Shown: positions 44,991 through 58,854, counted from the first letter of the stretch. The stretch is 64,000 nucleotides of DNA from Stenocarpella maydis (GCA_002270565.1 NQMI01000140.1:1-64000), one strand, 5' to 3'. A program made the numbers and translations. Notes: a model not told the origin generated them from the sequence alone.

Positions 44991-47900
44991 TGTGGGGGTG
45001 AGGCGTGATTGGGGTGACGACAGTGGCGTGGTAGCAAGGGACGAGACAGGATCTGACTCGTACAATACTGTATCGAGGTTGAATTGAGATCTAACAAGCT
45101 CGATGAGTGCCGTGCGCGCGTGGGTGTGCGTCCCAAGGCTATATGTTGGGTGGTGTGAAGCTTGTTCTAAGTTCTCAGTCGTGGTGACAGGTTGAGGGTG
45201 GAGGTAGAGACGTGAGAGGGGAGTATTGGAAGTTAAAAGGTAGAATGTAGAAGAGAGAGGTGGGCTTACGGATGGGAGTGCGTGTCGGCAAGCTTGTGAG
45301 GAGTGTATGCTTGAGCCAAGGGGGTGATTGTGTTGGTATGTGAGACTGCGGCTGGATAGGTACACACGGAAGCAGGAGGGGTGGGAGGAGAAGGGAAGTA
45401 AGTTTTGGGAAGGAGAGGAGGAGGCAGGTGGTGGAATGGAAGCTAAAAAGAAGGAAGGCGGTTCTTTGCTGGTGGAGGCCCCCCCGGTCAGTCCTTCAGT
45501 GCTGCTTGCTGCCCACAGGATTGCTTGCATGTGCTGTCAACGTGGTTCTCAAGTGGACTGACGCCACACCGCAGTCGCAACATCAATGGCAGGTTGCAAA
45601 AAGGAAAACAGGTGGGCAGTTTTGGGGGGGGGGTGGGCCTTTGTTGGCAGTCAGATAAGAAAGCGTGAGCAGCTGCTGGCATGTGAAAGAGATTGTGGGG
45701 GCAAGTACAAGCCGGTACCTGCCGACGTCTTATGTAACAAAGTACCTGCCTTGTACCCTTGGATATCATGGTCGCCCTTGGAGAAAAGAAGGGAGGGGGA
45801 AAAGGTCAGGCTGCTGGCTGGAATGGGACCGAACCGGATAGAACGATAAGACTGAGCTATGCTACTACTGCATGCAGCATTACTGTCGGTCAAACAGCAT
45901 CTGCACTTAGCCAGAGCCTGCACACCAACACACACGCACACGCGCACCTGCGTAACCAATGTAAACGCAGTTTAGATACATGAGCATACATGTCCGATGC
46001 CTTGGCGGGGCCTGCCGCTAGAAAAGGAAGGGAAAAAAGAAAGAAAAAAAAAAGGAAAGGAAGGCTGCCATGCCGGGGCTCCCCAGAACCCCTGCTCCTC
46101 TGTTCTGATGCCTGTCGAAAGCATGTGAAGGTGGCTCAGCCTGCTTCGAGCTCGCCTCACCACCAAGCCCAGAGCCTCCTCCTCCTGCTTGGGGCCTCTC
46201 AGCACATGCTCAGCACATGCTCAGCACACGGTAAACCGTCTCCAACGCCGACAGGCGCCCAACCACACCCCTTGCTAACCTCCCTAGCCCTCGCATGGCA
46301 TGGCATCGCCCTGCATCAGAACCTGCATCAGAACCTGCAGCTCTGATGAGGGCGATAGAGAGCCTTTGCTTGCAATTGGCTTCAGCACATCCAAACCACC
46401 ATCCGAATTGGCTGCGCTGGGTCGCTCTTTCTCCCTGGAGCCGGCTTTTCTCACCCCCTAGAGCGTCTCTGCCCGTCGCACCTCAGCCTGCAGGAGACGG
46501 GGCGACGCTGTCTGCTGTGTCACCCACATGCGGGCGCACTTGTGCCTCCTCGTTCGGTCTCTTCCCGCCGTTGCTGGACGAGGTTGGGACAATGGGGGCA
46601 TCAATCACCTGACCGAGGACCGAAAAGTCATCCAAATCTCTGACAGGCTCAATCGGATCCACCCCACACTCTCTCCACCGCCACCCGGCTCAACCTCGGG
46701 AGGTTACCTTGTAGAATATATACCAGATATCTACCTTCTTGACGGCTGCATTTGCGCAGCTCCCCGGATCCGAGGCACCCGACGCCCAGAGAAAAGTGAA
46801 GTAAATATCACGCCGAGCAACACATACAAAATACACTAGTAAAGTTCGTCCTGTCCACACCGAATCACGCCACAGGTTGCAGCCGAGGGGCTCCTCAATG
46901 CGTACCCACCTCGCTATCACCGGCTCCGACGGAGCAATTTCGTGGGATGACCACAGTCCGGATTGCCCTATGACAGCGCTAAAAATCTGCAATCCAATTT
47001 GCATGTGAGACCGCACGAAGTGGCTGGCTGGCTGGCTGGCTGGCTGACTCAACTGCCGCATTTTCTGGTACAATGCTACGCGCCTGGTGCTTGGAATGAA
47101 CTGCCCGATATGCGCGCGCCATACGACATAACATGGGCGTCCTGGTGTAATGGGTACTCTGCCTGCGCCCTAATATCGCCTCACGTTTGTGACATGGGGT
47201 GCTGTCAACCTGCTGCTCCACAGTTCAACCCGAGCTGGCGGAACAGGGCGTCAATTAGATCGCTTTGCTGGGCCTTTCACATGCTAAAACGTCGTCACCC
47301 TTGGGCTGCGCCCCGAGTCTATTGAGTGGCAAGAAACCTCCCAACAATCACGTCTCCCTCTGGCCATCATCCATTGAACTCCAAACCAACATGGTCACAT
47401 CGTCGCCATTTCACGCCTTGCTATAGTGGCCATCGTGCCACTTGCATCTCCCCCGACCAACCACCTCTTCCATTGCCACAAAGGGCGCCTAAACCACGGG
47501 TAGAGGGCAATCCGTTGATGGGTTTGTAACATTGAATCCAATGCAACTTCAATGGCCCTCCTGACAGTTCTACATAGTCCCCCGGGCCGAATCTACACGA
47601 CTGCTTATCCTGATACATGGATATCGGTGCCGTCAGATGCGAGCGAAGGCCAGGTTTGAGCGATAAATTCGCCCATTCTTGCTACACACATCGCTTGCGA
47701 CCGGCCCGAGCAGCTCACCGTCCCTGTACAAAAGAGCCGCTTGTGCAAAAAGTGCCGCCAACAACTTGGCAACGCAGGGGTTGCACCCAACTCAGCACAT
47801 CTATTTGACCACGGATTTCGTACAAAAGAACCAAGGCCTCGAAAGTCGTCTCGACTCGCCCCGAAGCACGGCTCTCGATCCCCCTGTACCCTCCATCTTC

Positions 47901-50030
47901 GCACTCCGGGAAGCGTTCGTTCTGGGGTCGATGCTTGAAATGGCAGACGAGTCCCTCAACAAATCCACACTGCAGAACTGCAGAGTTTGCAAACAGCAAA
48001 CAGTCCTAGTTTGCTGAGGTAATCGTCGGTGAGGCCTCAGGACAACGAGCATTACATGTTGGAGCAAAGCCGCTCAGCGGAAAAAAAGTGAAGAAAACCC
48101 CGCTGATGACGCTCAATGCCGCAAGGGGTCAAACTAAATCATGCCTAGAGCTGAGAACCTAACAGTCAACGACCCATTCGAGTACCCGGAACAGAATTTT
48201 GGACACCGCACGACATAACGTTGTATGTGGGGAAGGCCGCCTGCGCTGCGTTGCGATCATGAGTCGACAACTGGTGCACACAATTTGTAAGCTGCGAACA
48301 ACAGACGCCAGGCCACACTGCTACCGCGACATGCATCCCGACCTAGCAATATCTCTTCCCCTCGAAATCCCGAGGGCTTGACCACCTGGCAGTGCATTGG
48401 ATCCCTTGCTTGCCACATTAGCCTGCCAGAAACGCAGTGGCTTCTGTATAGCCAACAAACCTCGGGACCCAGCGACATGCAGGCAGCCTCTTCTCCGGAG
48501 GAGTAGCTTTGGTTCCGCGTCTGTGGGGGCGCTTGGCCTCGTAGTGTGGCGGGGGCTGTGTTGTGTTGAGCAGCATGCGCCTAGGACGCTGTCATCAGAA
48601 CGGTGCATATCCTGTGTGTCCTTGGCAGCATGGAACAACGGTTCTCGGGGCTGTGACTGGGCTGCGCTGGCTGCGGTCTCATACTTCCAGAACACGTTGA
48701 GAAGGCGTGGATTTGTATAGCTGAGAACATGGTGGGCCAATTTTCCCTGCTCCTCTTTTCTTGTTCAAGCGAATGGGCCCGCGAGAGCAGAGGAGCCGGT
48801 GTCGCAGACGTGTTGCGTTGCCTGATTTGGGAATGACTTGAGAGACCAAAGTCTACTTAGCCCGCACGGAATGTTCCGCGTCTAGACTGCAACATACCCG
48901 CTCAAATAAAGAGAATAGGGTATGTTGTCTCGACTCGAGCTGTCGATGTGCAGACCAGGATGTCTGTCTCACTGCTCGGCCGTTTATTCTGTCGGCCGAC
49001 GATCTGCGTGAACAAGCCTTGGATCTGCTCCAGTAATAATCATTCTCCTTATCCTGTGTATCGTTGGTGTGCGACCGAAAGTAACGGTCAACCGGCGACG
49101 ACTGGTGCAGGTATCAAGACAATACCTTGTCATGCCGGTGAGAGAGAGGCGCGGGGCGAGGGGTTTCTTCGCGTTATACCGGATTGGCACCTCGGAGAGA
49201 CAGAATGATCCCGCGCGCAGAAGTTTATTACGGATCCTTATCCTGGACCGTACTACAGTCAACCAAAGGACCTGCTGTGTAACCTACATATGCTGCCCAG
49301 AGGCAGACCCAGCGGCACCCTCAGCAGCAGCACCGCCCCAGCTCAATTTGTTCCGGTGCTCAAGAGCATCCCCAAGAATTACTTAAAGTAGCAGCATAGA
49401 AATGACGACAACAGACACCAGCCATGTCGGACGGTGCATTTAAGGTAATGCGTCGATCCATCGAGTCCAGACAGGGGCCAAAGGTGCCCTGAAGCTTCTA
49501 CAGTGTTGAGCGGATTCGTCTCACAAAACGTTCCCCGATACCCTGAGGAAAGTCTAGAGCACTGGGTTTGGCCCTGTGTCGGCGTTGAGGCCAAGAGCTC
49601 ATAGTTGCTTTGGCATGTAGAACTCTGCCAGGGCTATTTGCCCAATTCCACCAGCACTGCCTCATTGCCGCCAGGTTCACTCCCGTATCATGTGTAGAGA
49701 TTCTACCCAGGGTGCAAATGCAGCTTGGGGTGGGAAAAGAGCTCCGAGCAGCAAGCACTAAGACAGGCCTGGATTTAGTGTCAGGCAGGCCTCAGAAGCT
49801 TATCCTTATCCACAGTACCTTATCGATAACAACCATAATTTGTTCAATATCCCCAAGCGACCAGCGAGAGACCAAAACTTTTGACATTAACATCACAGTA
49901 TACTTTCTTGTATTCTTTTCTCTTCATTACCAGGTCACCTGCGCATTCGGTCCAATACCGTACCAACACACCACAATCGCTCAACAGAGGAACCCGAGGC
50001 GTACCACAACCCACGCCAGCCGGCCAAAAG
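44991..50030. other. 5-kb divergent intergenic region
   Basis: Between perilipin and BCD1, which are transcribed away from each other. The first 0.5 kb upstream of perilipin is CT-rich on the minus strand and probably the promoter and 5' UTR. There is a purine-rich A/G tract at 46021-46060, a (CTGG)n run at 47021-47046, and short frames without motifs. A tRNA A-box-like word near 47135 has no matching B box or cloverleaf. No gene is called. Confidence 0.45.
47021..47046. repeat. (CTGG)n microsatellite
   Basis: Six tandem CTGG/GGCT units in the long divergent intergenic region. Confidence 0.85.
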
Positions 50031-52063
50031 ATGGCTGACCCGCTGCTCAACACGCTGTGCAGCATCTGCCACATCAGCACGCCCAAGTACACGTGCCCGG
50101 GGTGCAGCTCGCATACGTGCTCGCTGGCGTGCAACAAGAAGCACAAGTCGTGGGCCAACTGCTCCGGGAGGCGCGACCCCACCGCCTACGTGCCCGCCTC
50201 GAAGCTCAAGACGCCCGCCGGCGTCGACCACGACTACAACTTCCTGTCGGCCATCGAGCGCGAGCGCGAGCGCAACCAGCGCGAGGTCGTCGACGAGAAG
50301 AAGCTATTCTCGGAGAGGGACCTGGGCCGAGGGCTCGACGACCCGTATAGTTTCCGCAAGCAGTGGTTCGGGGAGAATGTCCACTTCCACCCTGTCAGCG
50401 CCGGTGCCGGGCCTAGGACGTTCGGCTCCGACGGGGAGGATAGCGACGGCGAGGGCGAGGGGAGCACCAAGAATCACGACAGCAGCAACAACAACAGGAA
50501 GAACATACCCGCCAGGGCGAGCCAGCTGGCGCGCATCGTCCGCCAGCGCCTCGCCGAGGAGGACGTGGAGGTGGTGGAGATGCCGGTGGGCATGACGAGG
50601 CAGAGAGAGAACACGACGGGGTGGAACAGGAGAACGAGGCGCATCAACTGGTGCGTCGAGTGGCTCGTCTACGGCGAGGGCGCAGAGCGGGAAGAGGAGC
50701 TCAGGAATCACACGAGGGTGCGGCACAAGGCGCTCGAGACGACGCCGCTCTACAAGGCGCTGGGGGACTCGATGGCGTGGTATAGGAAGGGCCAGGAGCC
50801 GGACGGCGACGACGCCGACGACGACACGGCAGCCGACGATGACGACGAGATCGAGCTCGCGCAGGCCGCCGGGCGGCGGCGGCGGCGGCACGGCAAGAGG
50901 GTCCTGATCCGCGAGGTCAAGGAGGGCCGGCGGCAAGGTGGCGGCGGGTCCGGGGCGATGCAAGACGGCGGGTCGGCTGTGTGGCCCGCTGGGACGCGGT
51001 ACCCGACGCAGAACCCCTTTACCCGCGCCTGGGCCAGCGATGCCGGCGCGACCGCGACGTCGTGGCAAGCGGACGAGGAGACCGAGGCGCGGCGCCGCCA
51101 CAGGTTCTACCTGCTAAAGCAGCCGACGGTCGCGGGGAGGCCGAGGGAGCTGATCCCCGTCTCAGCCACGGAGGGGCTGGGCGACGCGCTGCGAGGGCGC
51201 ACCGTCCTCGAGTACCCTACCGTCTACGTCCTCCCCCCTCTGCCTCCCGCCTCAGGCTCTTCTTCCCCGCCGACAACAACGGCGCCGGAGGAGGCACAAC
51301 AGCAACCACCACTGCCGCAGGGTCACGTCCTGGGCTTGACGGAGCGCCGTGCCCCGCCTAGCAGGCGCCAGCCAGCCGCGGCGAAGCGCAAGGCGGTGCC
51401 CGGGGGTGACGGCGCATGGCAGCACGCCCGCAAGCGCCACGCCGCCGTTCGCGAGGCCGGCATCCCTCTGCGGACAACAGCGGGCGGCTGTGGTCCCCAG
51501 CGCGGCCGCGGGGGCGCCGGTGGTGCTGCTGCTGCTGCTGCCGCACGCGACGGGGCAGGTGGGCTCGCGGGGGCCGGACACGACCGGCGGGGCGGCGGCA
51601 GCAGGGAGGGGCCGACCAGGACGCCGAGGAAGGCGAGGTCAACAGTGACGGCGACGAGGTGATGGCTGCGGCGGTGAGGCGGGCGGATACTAGCAGCAGC
51701 GACCCGGACAGCTTGAGCGACGAGGACGATGGGGCGGGTGGGCGAGATAATCCCTGGGCGCCGTCTCGGCCGCCGCAAAGGGGCGGGGCGGACGATGAAG
51801 GCGAGGAGGACGACGACGAGGACGACGACGACGGCCCGCCGGGGGAAGAAGCCGCATCCACACCAGCACCTCCAGCACCGGCGAACGGCATCAGGGGGCC
51901 CGGGACGGGCCTGGTGGACTATGGCTCCGACAGCGACGACGGGTCCTCCTCGGGCGGCGACGATGGGCCCGATGCCGACGACGCCGACCTCGCGGCGCTG
52001 AGGCCCGAGAACCCGGAGCTGGTGGCGGGGGCCATCCAGGAAATTGTAGGGCTGCTGTCGTGA
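50031..52063 (+). CDS. BCD1: BCD1-like HIT zinc-finger protein (box C/D snoRNP assembly)
   Basis: Two exons, 50031-51558 and 51609-52063, 660 residues. The HIT zinc finger is at the extreme N-terminus: Cys10, Cys13, Cys22, Cys25, Cys30, Cys34, His38 and Cys44, in the family spacing. Typical BCD1 text follows: GVDHDYNFLSAIERER, RTRRINWCVEWLV, the TTPLYKALGDSMAWYR segment and LEYPTVYVLPP. The C-terminus has acidic runs and ends in VDYGSDSDDG and ENPELVAGAIQEIVGLL. BCD1 (Hit1/ZNHIT6 relatives) helps assemble box C/D snoRNPs in the nucleus. The region 51240-51560 is low-complexity (Pro, Arg, Gly, Ala). The frame changes there and is restored by a 50-nt GT-AG intron; the exact splice site is less sure than the two ends. 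The gene is longer than most homologues because of these insertions. Confidence 0.85.
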
Positions 52064-53488
52064 GCATTCCGGAACTTTGGGCGTAAACCTGGTGGGGAAG
52101 GTAGCTTTTGCGACTGACAAACCCACACACTTCGGAGCGTCCCTGAATGAGATGCACACAAAACACAGTTTTTACGGGAGCAGCAGAATGTGGCGGCTGT
52201 ACTCGGCAGCACCCTTGCCTCAGCCGTAGTTGTTTGGTTCATCATGACGGCAAGGCCGTCTCCTACGTCCTCCAGCGGAGCAACCATGTCCAGCATCAGC
52301 CCCAGAGCGCTCAAAGTGTAATAATGGCTATCTATTCAACTACACAACGTTTAGGGAGGAGGGGGGCTCTGTAGCGGGAAGGGATACCTCCCGCCCTCCA
52401 CAGGAAGACTTCTACAGTTCACATGATCACAAAAGCTTGAGGTTGGGGAAGTATAGTATTGAAAACTCGAGGGCTAAGACCTATTGGCAATCCTTTCCGG
52501 AGTCAAGCTTCACCACCACCACTTCAGGTCCGTGATACACACACATCGCATAGAGAGCGTACACACACACCACGACGAAGGCAGTCTAAGCAAGAACCAG
52601 GATATGAGGCCGGAACGTAGTTTCGACATTAAGCAGATCCAACCACGGAGGTTGAGTCCATCCTCGTCATTGCTGGCCCAAACCACAACAACAAAGATGG
52701 TCCGGGGCAACCCGGCGAGAACAAAAGAGTATCTAGCTTCGTCCAGCCTCAAAAAAGAAAAAGAAAAAAAAGGTTCGCCCGAATAGTCCAACTCGAGCAG
52801 CGCTTTTCTGGATGGTGTTTGTTTCTGGAGTGATCATCATTCGATGATATGTGGTTGGGTTTGACTCTTCTGCCCACGGCGGTTTCCTCAGCTCAACCAT
52901 ACTCGATGGATCTCGTAGGTAATTGAGAACTGAACCACGTTGATCAAGGTCAACCTCGCCCCTTCCACATTTTGCTTCTTAACCCGTGTCTCTCATCAAA
53001 AAAGACGCAGTCCTGGCCATGAAACGGCCGCTTTTTCTTTCATTTCCTCGCGTTCGCTCGATTTAATGCCACCGGAGCCCCTCCACCTGCATGCTGTATC
53101 AAATAAAAGCAAAGCTGAAATTCCCTCCCGTTCAGACGCCTAATGAGTCCTTTGCCCCTCCCCTACGCCGGTACCAGTGGCACGCTTCGGGATCTCGTCC
53201 TCGTAGATATAAAACAGAGTCGCATGCTGAAGGAAAAGGAAGAGCCTCCCACGTCGTTGCGCCTGCTCAGGCCGAAGTGGGATGCGTAGCAGGTGGCTAT
53301 GTTTCGTCGTATTGGTACAATGGTCCGGTGGACCATGGAGGAAGACACATTCGTGCCGTGAAATGATGCAGACGGAACAGAGACCGTGTCGTGTCAGCCT
53401 CGAAAACGTATCGTCATTATGCTCTCCGCTGGGGAAAGCCCTGCCGTATTATGCAGTGAATTATTGTGTCGTGGGTGAGATGCTCTCC
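52064..53488. other. Convergent intergenic spacer
   Basis: About 1.4 kb between the 3' ends of BCD1 and the Scd6-like gene, which probably holds both 3' UTRs. Short frames such as 52510-52791 are motif-free. Confidence 0.5.
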
Positions 53489-55541
53489 CTACTGGGGGAG
53501 GGTCTGCGCGTCGCTTCGGCCGCCTCGGGACCCACCTCGGCCACGACCGCTGTAGCCGCGGCCTCGGCCACCACGGCCTCGACCACGCCCGCGGTATCCT
53601 CGGTAGCCACCGTCAACGCTACCTTGCCCGAATGTCTCCATGTTCCGGTGCTGCTCCTCGGCACGCCATTCCCGACCACCGGGCCTCTGGCCATTGTTTG
53701 CCTTGCGGTCCTTGGCTTCGCTAGAGATGTTGTCGAAGAAAGACTTGGTCTTGTCGTAGACTTCCTTGGGCTCGGCCGCAGCGCCGGCCTGGGCGTCGCC
53801 TGCGGGATCGACCGGGGTCTCGTTTATAGGCGAGCCTGCTATCCTCTCCTTGACAACGTCCTCCTTGTTGAACTTCGCGTTCGCCGTCGCGAAATCGAAG
53901 TCAGAGTCTGGAACCTCAACCTTTGTATGGCGAGCTCCGCCACGGCCACGGCCACGGCCATTTTGCACGCCGGACCTTGCAGAGCTCACTCTCATCTCGT
54001 TGACCTTGTTGGTCAGGTTGTCCATGCTGTTGCCATTCGATGGGAAAGTGGCTAGGCCGGCAGAACCACCTGGCTGTTCGAGCTTGGCCATGGCAACAGC
54101 AACGGCAGCCCTCGCTGCTTCCGTCGCGTCCTTGAGAGCGGCAGCCGAGGACGTGTTCATGCTGGCGCTGGCGGTGGCTGCCGATTGTGTGGACTTGGCT
54201 GCCAGGGCAGCGGGGAGAGGTACCGCGGGGGTGATCTTGGTCAGGCCCTTGGGGCCGGTGGGGATCTGCCTGCCTGGGGTCGATGGTGCTCCTGGCTTTT
54301 GGTTTTCCAGCAAGGCAGCTGTGACCTTGACCTCTTCTGCGGACGGCTTAGACGCGACTGGAGGCGTGGGCGCCGCGCCCGTGGACGACGGAACTTGACT
54401 GGGGACTCGAGAATCCGAGGGCATCTCGACGGGAGCTGGTCCAGGGCCTCTGGACAAGTCTGCCGCTCCGCCAATAGGGGTTGGTTTGTCTGTCTGAGAA
54501 GGCAGGGCGTTGGGAGACATGCCTTGTGCTTGGTGCTGCTGTTGCTGCCCCTGTTGCTGCATACCAGGAGGACCTAGGGGGCCACCCGGCGGGCCAGGGG
54601 GGTAAGGATAATTATTCCAGGGACCTGGTCCGTTGGGCGGGAAAGCCTGTCCAGGTGGGAACCATCCCTGAGGCGGGTACCCCATGCCGAATCCACCAGG
54701 CCCTGGAGGACCAGGCCCAGGTCGGCCCCAGCCTTGTGGAGGAGGGTAAGGAGGGAACATGCCGGGGTTTTGGAAGCCAGGTGCGCCAGGCGGGCCGGGA
54801 GGACCATTGGGGCCGGGAGGTTGGCCTGCGCCAGGTGCCCGTCCTGGATGAGCGCGAGCCTGGTAACTCGAGGATTAGCCTCAGGCTCGCCCCGGGGAGC
54901 GGTGGCAGCAAGGGTAGGTCGAGACAGCTTGATCAGAAGGAAGGCAACGGAAATATCAACATGGGGTTGTTTGCGCAATTCAGACAGGTAATAAATTTTA
55001 CATCCGAAATGTTTCATCATGCTGAAGGGAAAGTAGTCCATGCGACTGGGAAACGGGGAGGAACTCACACCACCGACAATAGCTGGGTCGTTGGGCATGG
55101 GAGGTTGGTTCTCCTTGGGCGCAGCCGGGGCCTCCTCGATGCGCAGATCCTTCACGTCGCTGCCTCGAAAGACAATGAAATCGTAGACCTGGTCCGAGGG
55201 AGCGACCTCCTCGGAGGGGTCGCCCTTTCGACCCTCAGAACCATGCGATCTGACGTTCTCTAGGGAGACGGTGGACTCGTTGGAGTTTATTTCGTAGAGG
55301 GTGCCGACATAGCTGTGGGGAGGCAACGTCAGTCAGCCGACACTGAAGCTCAACGTGTCAATAGCACAGGCCGGCAGGGCAAGATCTCGTACCGTATGTC
55401 GCTCTTGGATATGAGGGAGATGCGAGCTCTGTGTCGGTGGTAGTCAGCATCTGGAAGACGGAGAGGTCAGGGCCCTCGTGATTGAGCCTGGGGCGCAGGC
55501 GAAAGCAGCACAGAGGAGACGAACCCAAGGAAGTCAGACAT
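53489..55541 (-). CDS. Lsm14/Scd6/Sum2-family mRNA-binding protein
   Basis: Four exons: 55525-55541, 55393-55428, 55069-55312 and 53489-54859, 555 residues. The N-terminal LSm14 domain is spread over three exons (MSDFLGARISLISKSDIRY, VGTLYEINSNESTVSLENVR, DFIVFRGSDVKDLRI). A Pro/Gly-rich middle (FPPYPPPQGWGRPGPG) follows. Then come the family boxes in the normal order: DFDF (DSDFDFATANAKFNKED), FFD (YDKTKSFFDNISSEAKDR) and TFG (METFGQG), and an RGG tail (GRGRGRGGRGRG). Such proteins sit in P-bodies and stress granules, repress translation and promote decapping with Dhh1/Dcp2. Very short first exons are typical of this gene in filamentous fungi. All introns have GT-AG ends and keep frame; ATG 55541. 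Confidence 0.93.
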
Positions 55542-58500
55542 GGCGGCGGGGAGCCTGGACCTGGATCATCCAGATCAAGCAAGGTAGGATTGATTAATGC
55601 AGGAAAGGAAAGATGAAAAGATGATCTTCATCAGCAAGTGCTTGGGGGGACCGCAGAGAGTGCAGGAGGGGGGAAGACGGAGAGAGTGGTTGAGGCTGTT
55701 ATTGATGTCGTGTTTCGTGGAGGAAGTAGGGTCGGGAAGGATTAGGAGACGACGACGAGTTTGGTGGGTGGCTGGAGGAGACGTTGTGAAAATAGAGTCT
55801 TTCAGCAGGCCCAAGCGAGGAAGCTTGGAAGGAGCTTGACCTACGAGTAGCTAGGCCACACCGGGCTAGCCCCACCAGCCACAGCACTTGAGCCACCAGC
55901 CACACCCGGGGCGCTCTTTTGACAATGTCCCTTTTGACTGACCACCCCGGCGCAGTATCAGTACCTAATTAATAATTGTGACTGTTGGCTAGCTTCTCAA
56001 ATGATGCCTATCTGATTCTGCAATGCAGATGCAGTCTTCAAAAGTATCAAGCTAACAAACAATTTCTATTTCAATAGGAAGGAATGCTGGGTCCAGAGGA
56101 TGCTCCCCCCCCCCCTCAACAGTTGGAGCTAGAAACAGACAGCAAGACAGCAACTCCAAACGCCTGCTGGCATTATCCTCCTGCTCCTGGTCATTCCAAA
56201 CTGAACAAAGATTTCTATCAAGACTGACAGCCAGAATACCAGAATACGCCTCTTGGGCTCAGCTCCTTCCCGGCCCTGGTTCTTGCAAGGCAGACGCTGT
56301 GATATGGTCAGTTTCGACGCATCCTTCATCCATACATACCACGATGCCGCTCACTCTTAAGCTTGACATAATTCCCGTGAATTGCCACATCTGCAGCGGC
56401 CTGTACGTCCTTGGAATATGTCCCGACCTCTGCTGCAGTTCACTAGACTCAACAGACATGACGTTCTCGCACACCCTGCTCGCAGAGTGCCGCAACAGAG
56501 CTGGCATGATTCCACGGCTGACGCCAGCTACGAGTCGAGCCTGTTCTTTATCTATCTCCGATGAGCGCGGCTCCGAGTCCTGAACCCACCAGGGTCTCGA
56601 TAGTCATTGGGCATTTGACGAGACTCGGCAGGCTCTTCTGGACGAGAGCAGGGGCATGCAAGCGCAGGGTCTTTGTTGCCAGAGCAAACGTCAGGAGCAC
56701 CCTTCCCGAAAATTCAATCTCGTGTGTCACTCGCCCATTTCACCAACATAACAGGTCATTCCGCACGCCCTGAAACCCCAGGATCCTCGCTAGCCAAGTT
56801 TAGTTCAGGCTTGGTGGAGAGATCTTCATGCGCAGACACCCAAGCCATCAGGGTTTCGCTCTCTGTACCATCAGAAGTGATTAGGCTTTCGACGTCCACA
56901 GGTCTGCCCTACCTTTTTCATTTTTCCCTTTCCTTCCTGTTTCTTTCTCTCTCCCATAGCGCGCATGTCAGCTGCCCTTGTCGGTCCCATTTAATGCCTC
57001 TGGGTGGTACTGGGCCGATCAAACAAAGCCATGCGTAAGCTATGGGCTGCCGACCTTGAAGGGGCTATCTTGGCTCGGCTTGAGCCGGGACAGGTCAGCC
57101 TCAACAAACGCACTGAACTGGCGGCTTAGATGCCAACAGTCGGTCCATGGCCCACAGGGCTCCTGGCGTGGGCTCACACGTGCTGCTCAATACGCAGGGC
57201 AGCTCGTTGCCTCCGGCAAAGCGTGGACGTGGACAAGGCATGCACCTAGGACCTCGGGTCCCGGCGCGCAGGGCCCCTGACATGGGTTCATGGGCGGTGC
57301 CTTGGTCTGATGACCCCGTGCAGTTGAGAAAAGAGAATGAAGAGGGGCTACATAGAGCGTGGTGGTATACTAACGAGTATGCGGCTGGCGGTGGAAAGCC
57401 CATCGACATGTATAGGATGAGATGAGATGAGACGCAAATGTTTCCGCAACAACCAAGTCGCAAAAAAATGAAGCTCAATCAGGACCACCCCTCCCCCCAA
57501 CCTAACGCAGCTCCGGGCGTACACGGCGTACGCGGGCCTTTTTGTGGTCGGGACATTGCCAATCGGAGTCTAGAGTTTGGGCACTTGAGCCAGACTCAGA
57601 GCAGTGCAGCCACACCGGTTTGGTGTGCGATTATCTCCTCATTGCCATTTTCGACAGAAACCAAGTTCAGGACATGTTCACGTTCTACCGTGGTATATGG
57701 AGTTGGCCAAACCAGAAAGGTGGGAATGCATCAAGGGTCCATCCAGATTTAAAATTAGACCCAACGTCGTATTGGCATTGCGCTAACCAACGAACTACTC
57801 CCCATACTTACGTGTATAGATAACCAACTAACTGACTGACTAGGGCGAACAGGTGCAGCCAGACAGATAAGCAGACATCACTGCGCTTAGCTGGCATGGT
57901 ACGGGCTGACCCGTGTTCTAAGTGTACATGCAAGTCCGTCTCAAGGGACGACGGCAGCAAGCAGTGAGTGTCCAAGCCAATCATAACAGATTTCCACTCC
58001 CCCGCCTCCGCCTTGGACCGTAAATTCAAAAGTTTGTGGTGGGCGACGGATGCATCGATGGCGCTGAGTAACGATGCTGCCTCGACGAGCCTGGCGGACG
58101 CTTATGCCAAGGATTGCAAGCTCGTCTTCCGCCTCATCGAGAAAAATGCGCCATGGATCAGCCGGCCTAAGCAAAGGGGCCCTTGCTTGGTTCCGCCCGT
58201 TGTCATCACTCAGTGGCTCTATGCCGTGGCGGTCCCGGCGCCGTCAGATCCTGGAACGCTCGCAGGCATTAAAAGCAAAAGCACCCGTGTGCGCGGTTTG
58301 ATTGGGCTGGTAAATTAAGATTATGGCACGGCGCACTCGGAAGCTTGGGTGCCAGTTGTGGCAGGCCTAATTCAGCGGGTATCGCACCAGAGCGGCCCCC
58401 CTGCCCTGCAGCGTTTCTCACGATTGGCGTCGCGACAGCTGAACTTTGTTTGGCGTGTTATTAGCAGATTAGGGACTGCCGTTTTCTGGTCTTAGTCAAC

Positions 58501-58854
58501 CTGCTGCGCAGATAAATTGTGCGTATATGATTAAACCATCTGGGCCCGGATTGCATCCCCTCTCAGCTGGACCAGCACACTTGGTCTTGCTGCCCCTTTT
58601 TTCTTTCTTTCGGATTCGCGTTGTCTCCCTCTTCCCCCACGCCAAGAGGTTCGGACCTCATCCGTCTGTTGTGTGAGGTCCTCGAGATGTATCCTGGAGT
58701 CGTCTACCTCCTCCCCCTCTTGTCGTCTAACTACTAGTATAGTCGTCGGACTACCACAGGTCTTTTCCCCCCCTTCTCTGTCGGCTCGCCCCACCCGCCG
58801 CCCGTTCTTCAAACCTCACCCTCCCTTTCTTGCAAGAAAGGGCGTGCGCCAGCC
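55542..58854. other. 3.3-kb divergent intergenic region
   Basis: Between the Scd6-like gene and the GT61 gene. It includes a C11 run near 56106-56116. Frames of 60-125 codons on both strands (for example 57147-57425 and 57968-58318) show no motifs and mostly lack a proper ATG. The CT-rich stretch at 58590-58850 is probably the GT61 promoter and 5' UTR. Confidence 0.45.

Noticed and set aside
47130..47210. tRNA gene suggested by an A-box-like word (TGGTGTAATGGGTA)
   Set aside because: No anticodon stem, no GGTTCGA-type B box at the right distance and no acceptor pairing could be found.
51323..52159. Antisense ORF of 278 codons opposite the BCD1 3' half
   Set aside because: Low-complexity mirror of acidic and Gly/Ala-rich codons; the plus-strand protein has clear family motifs.
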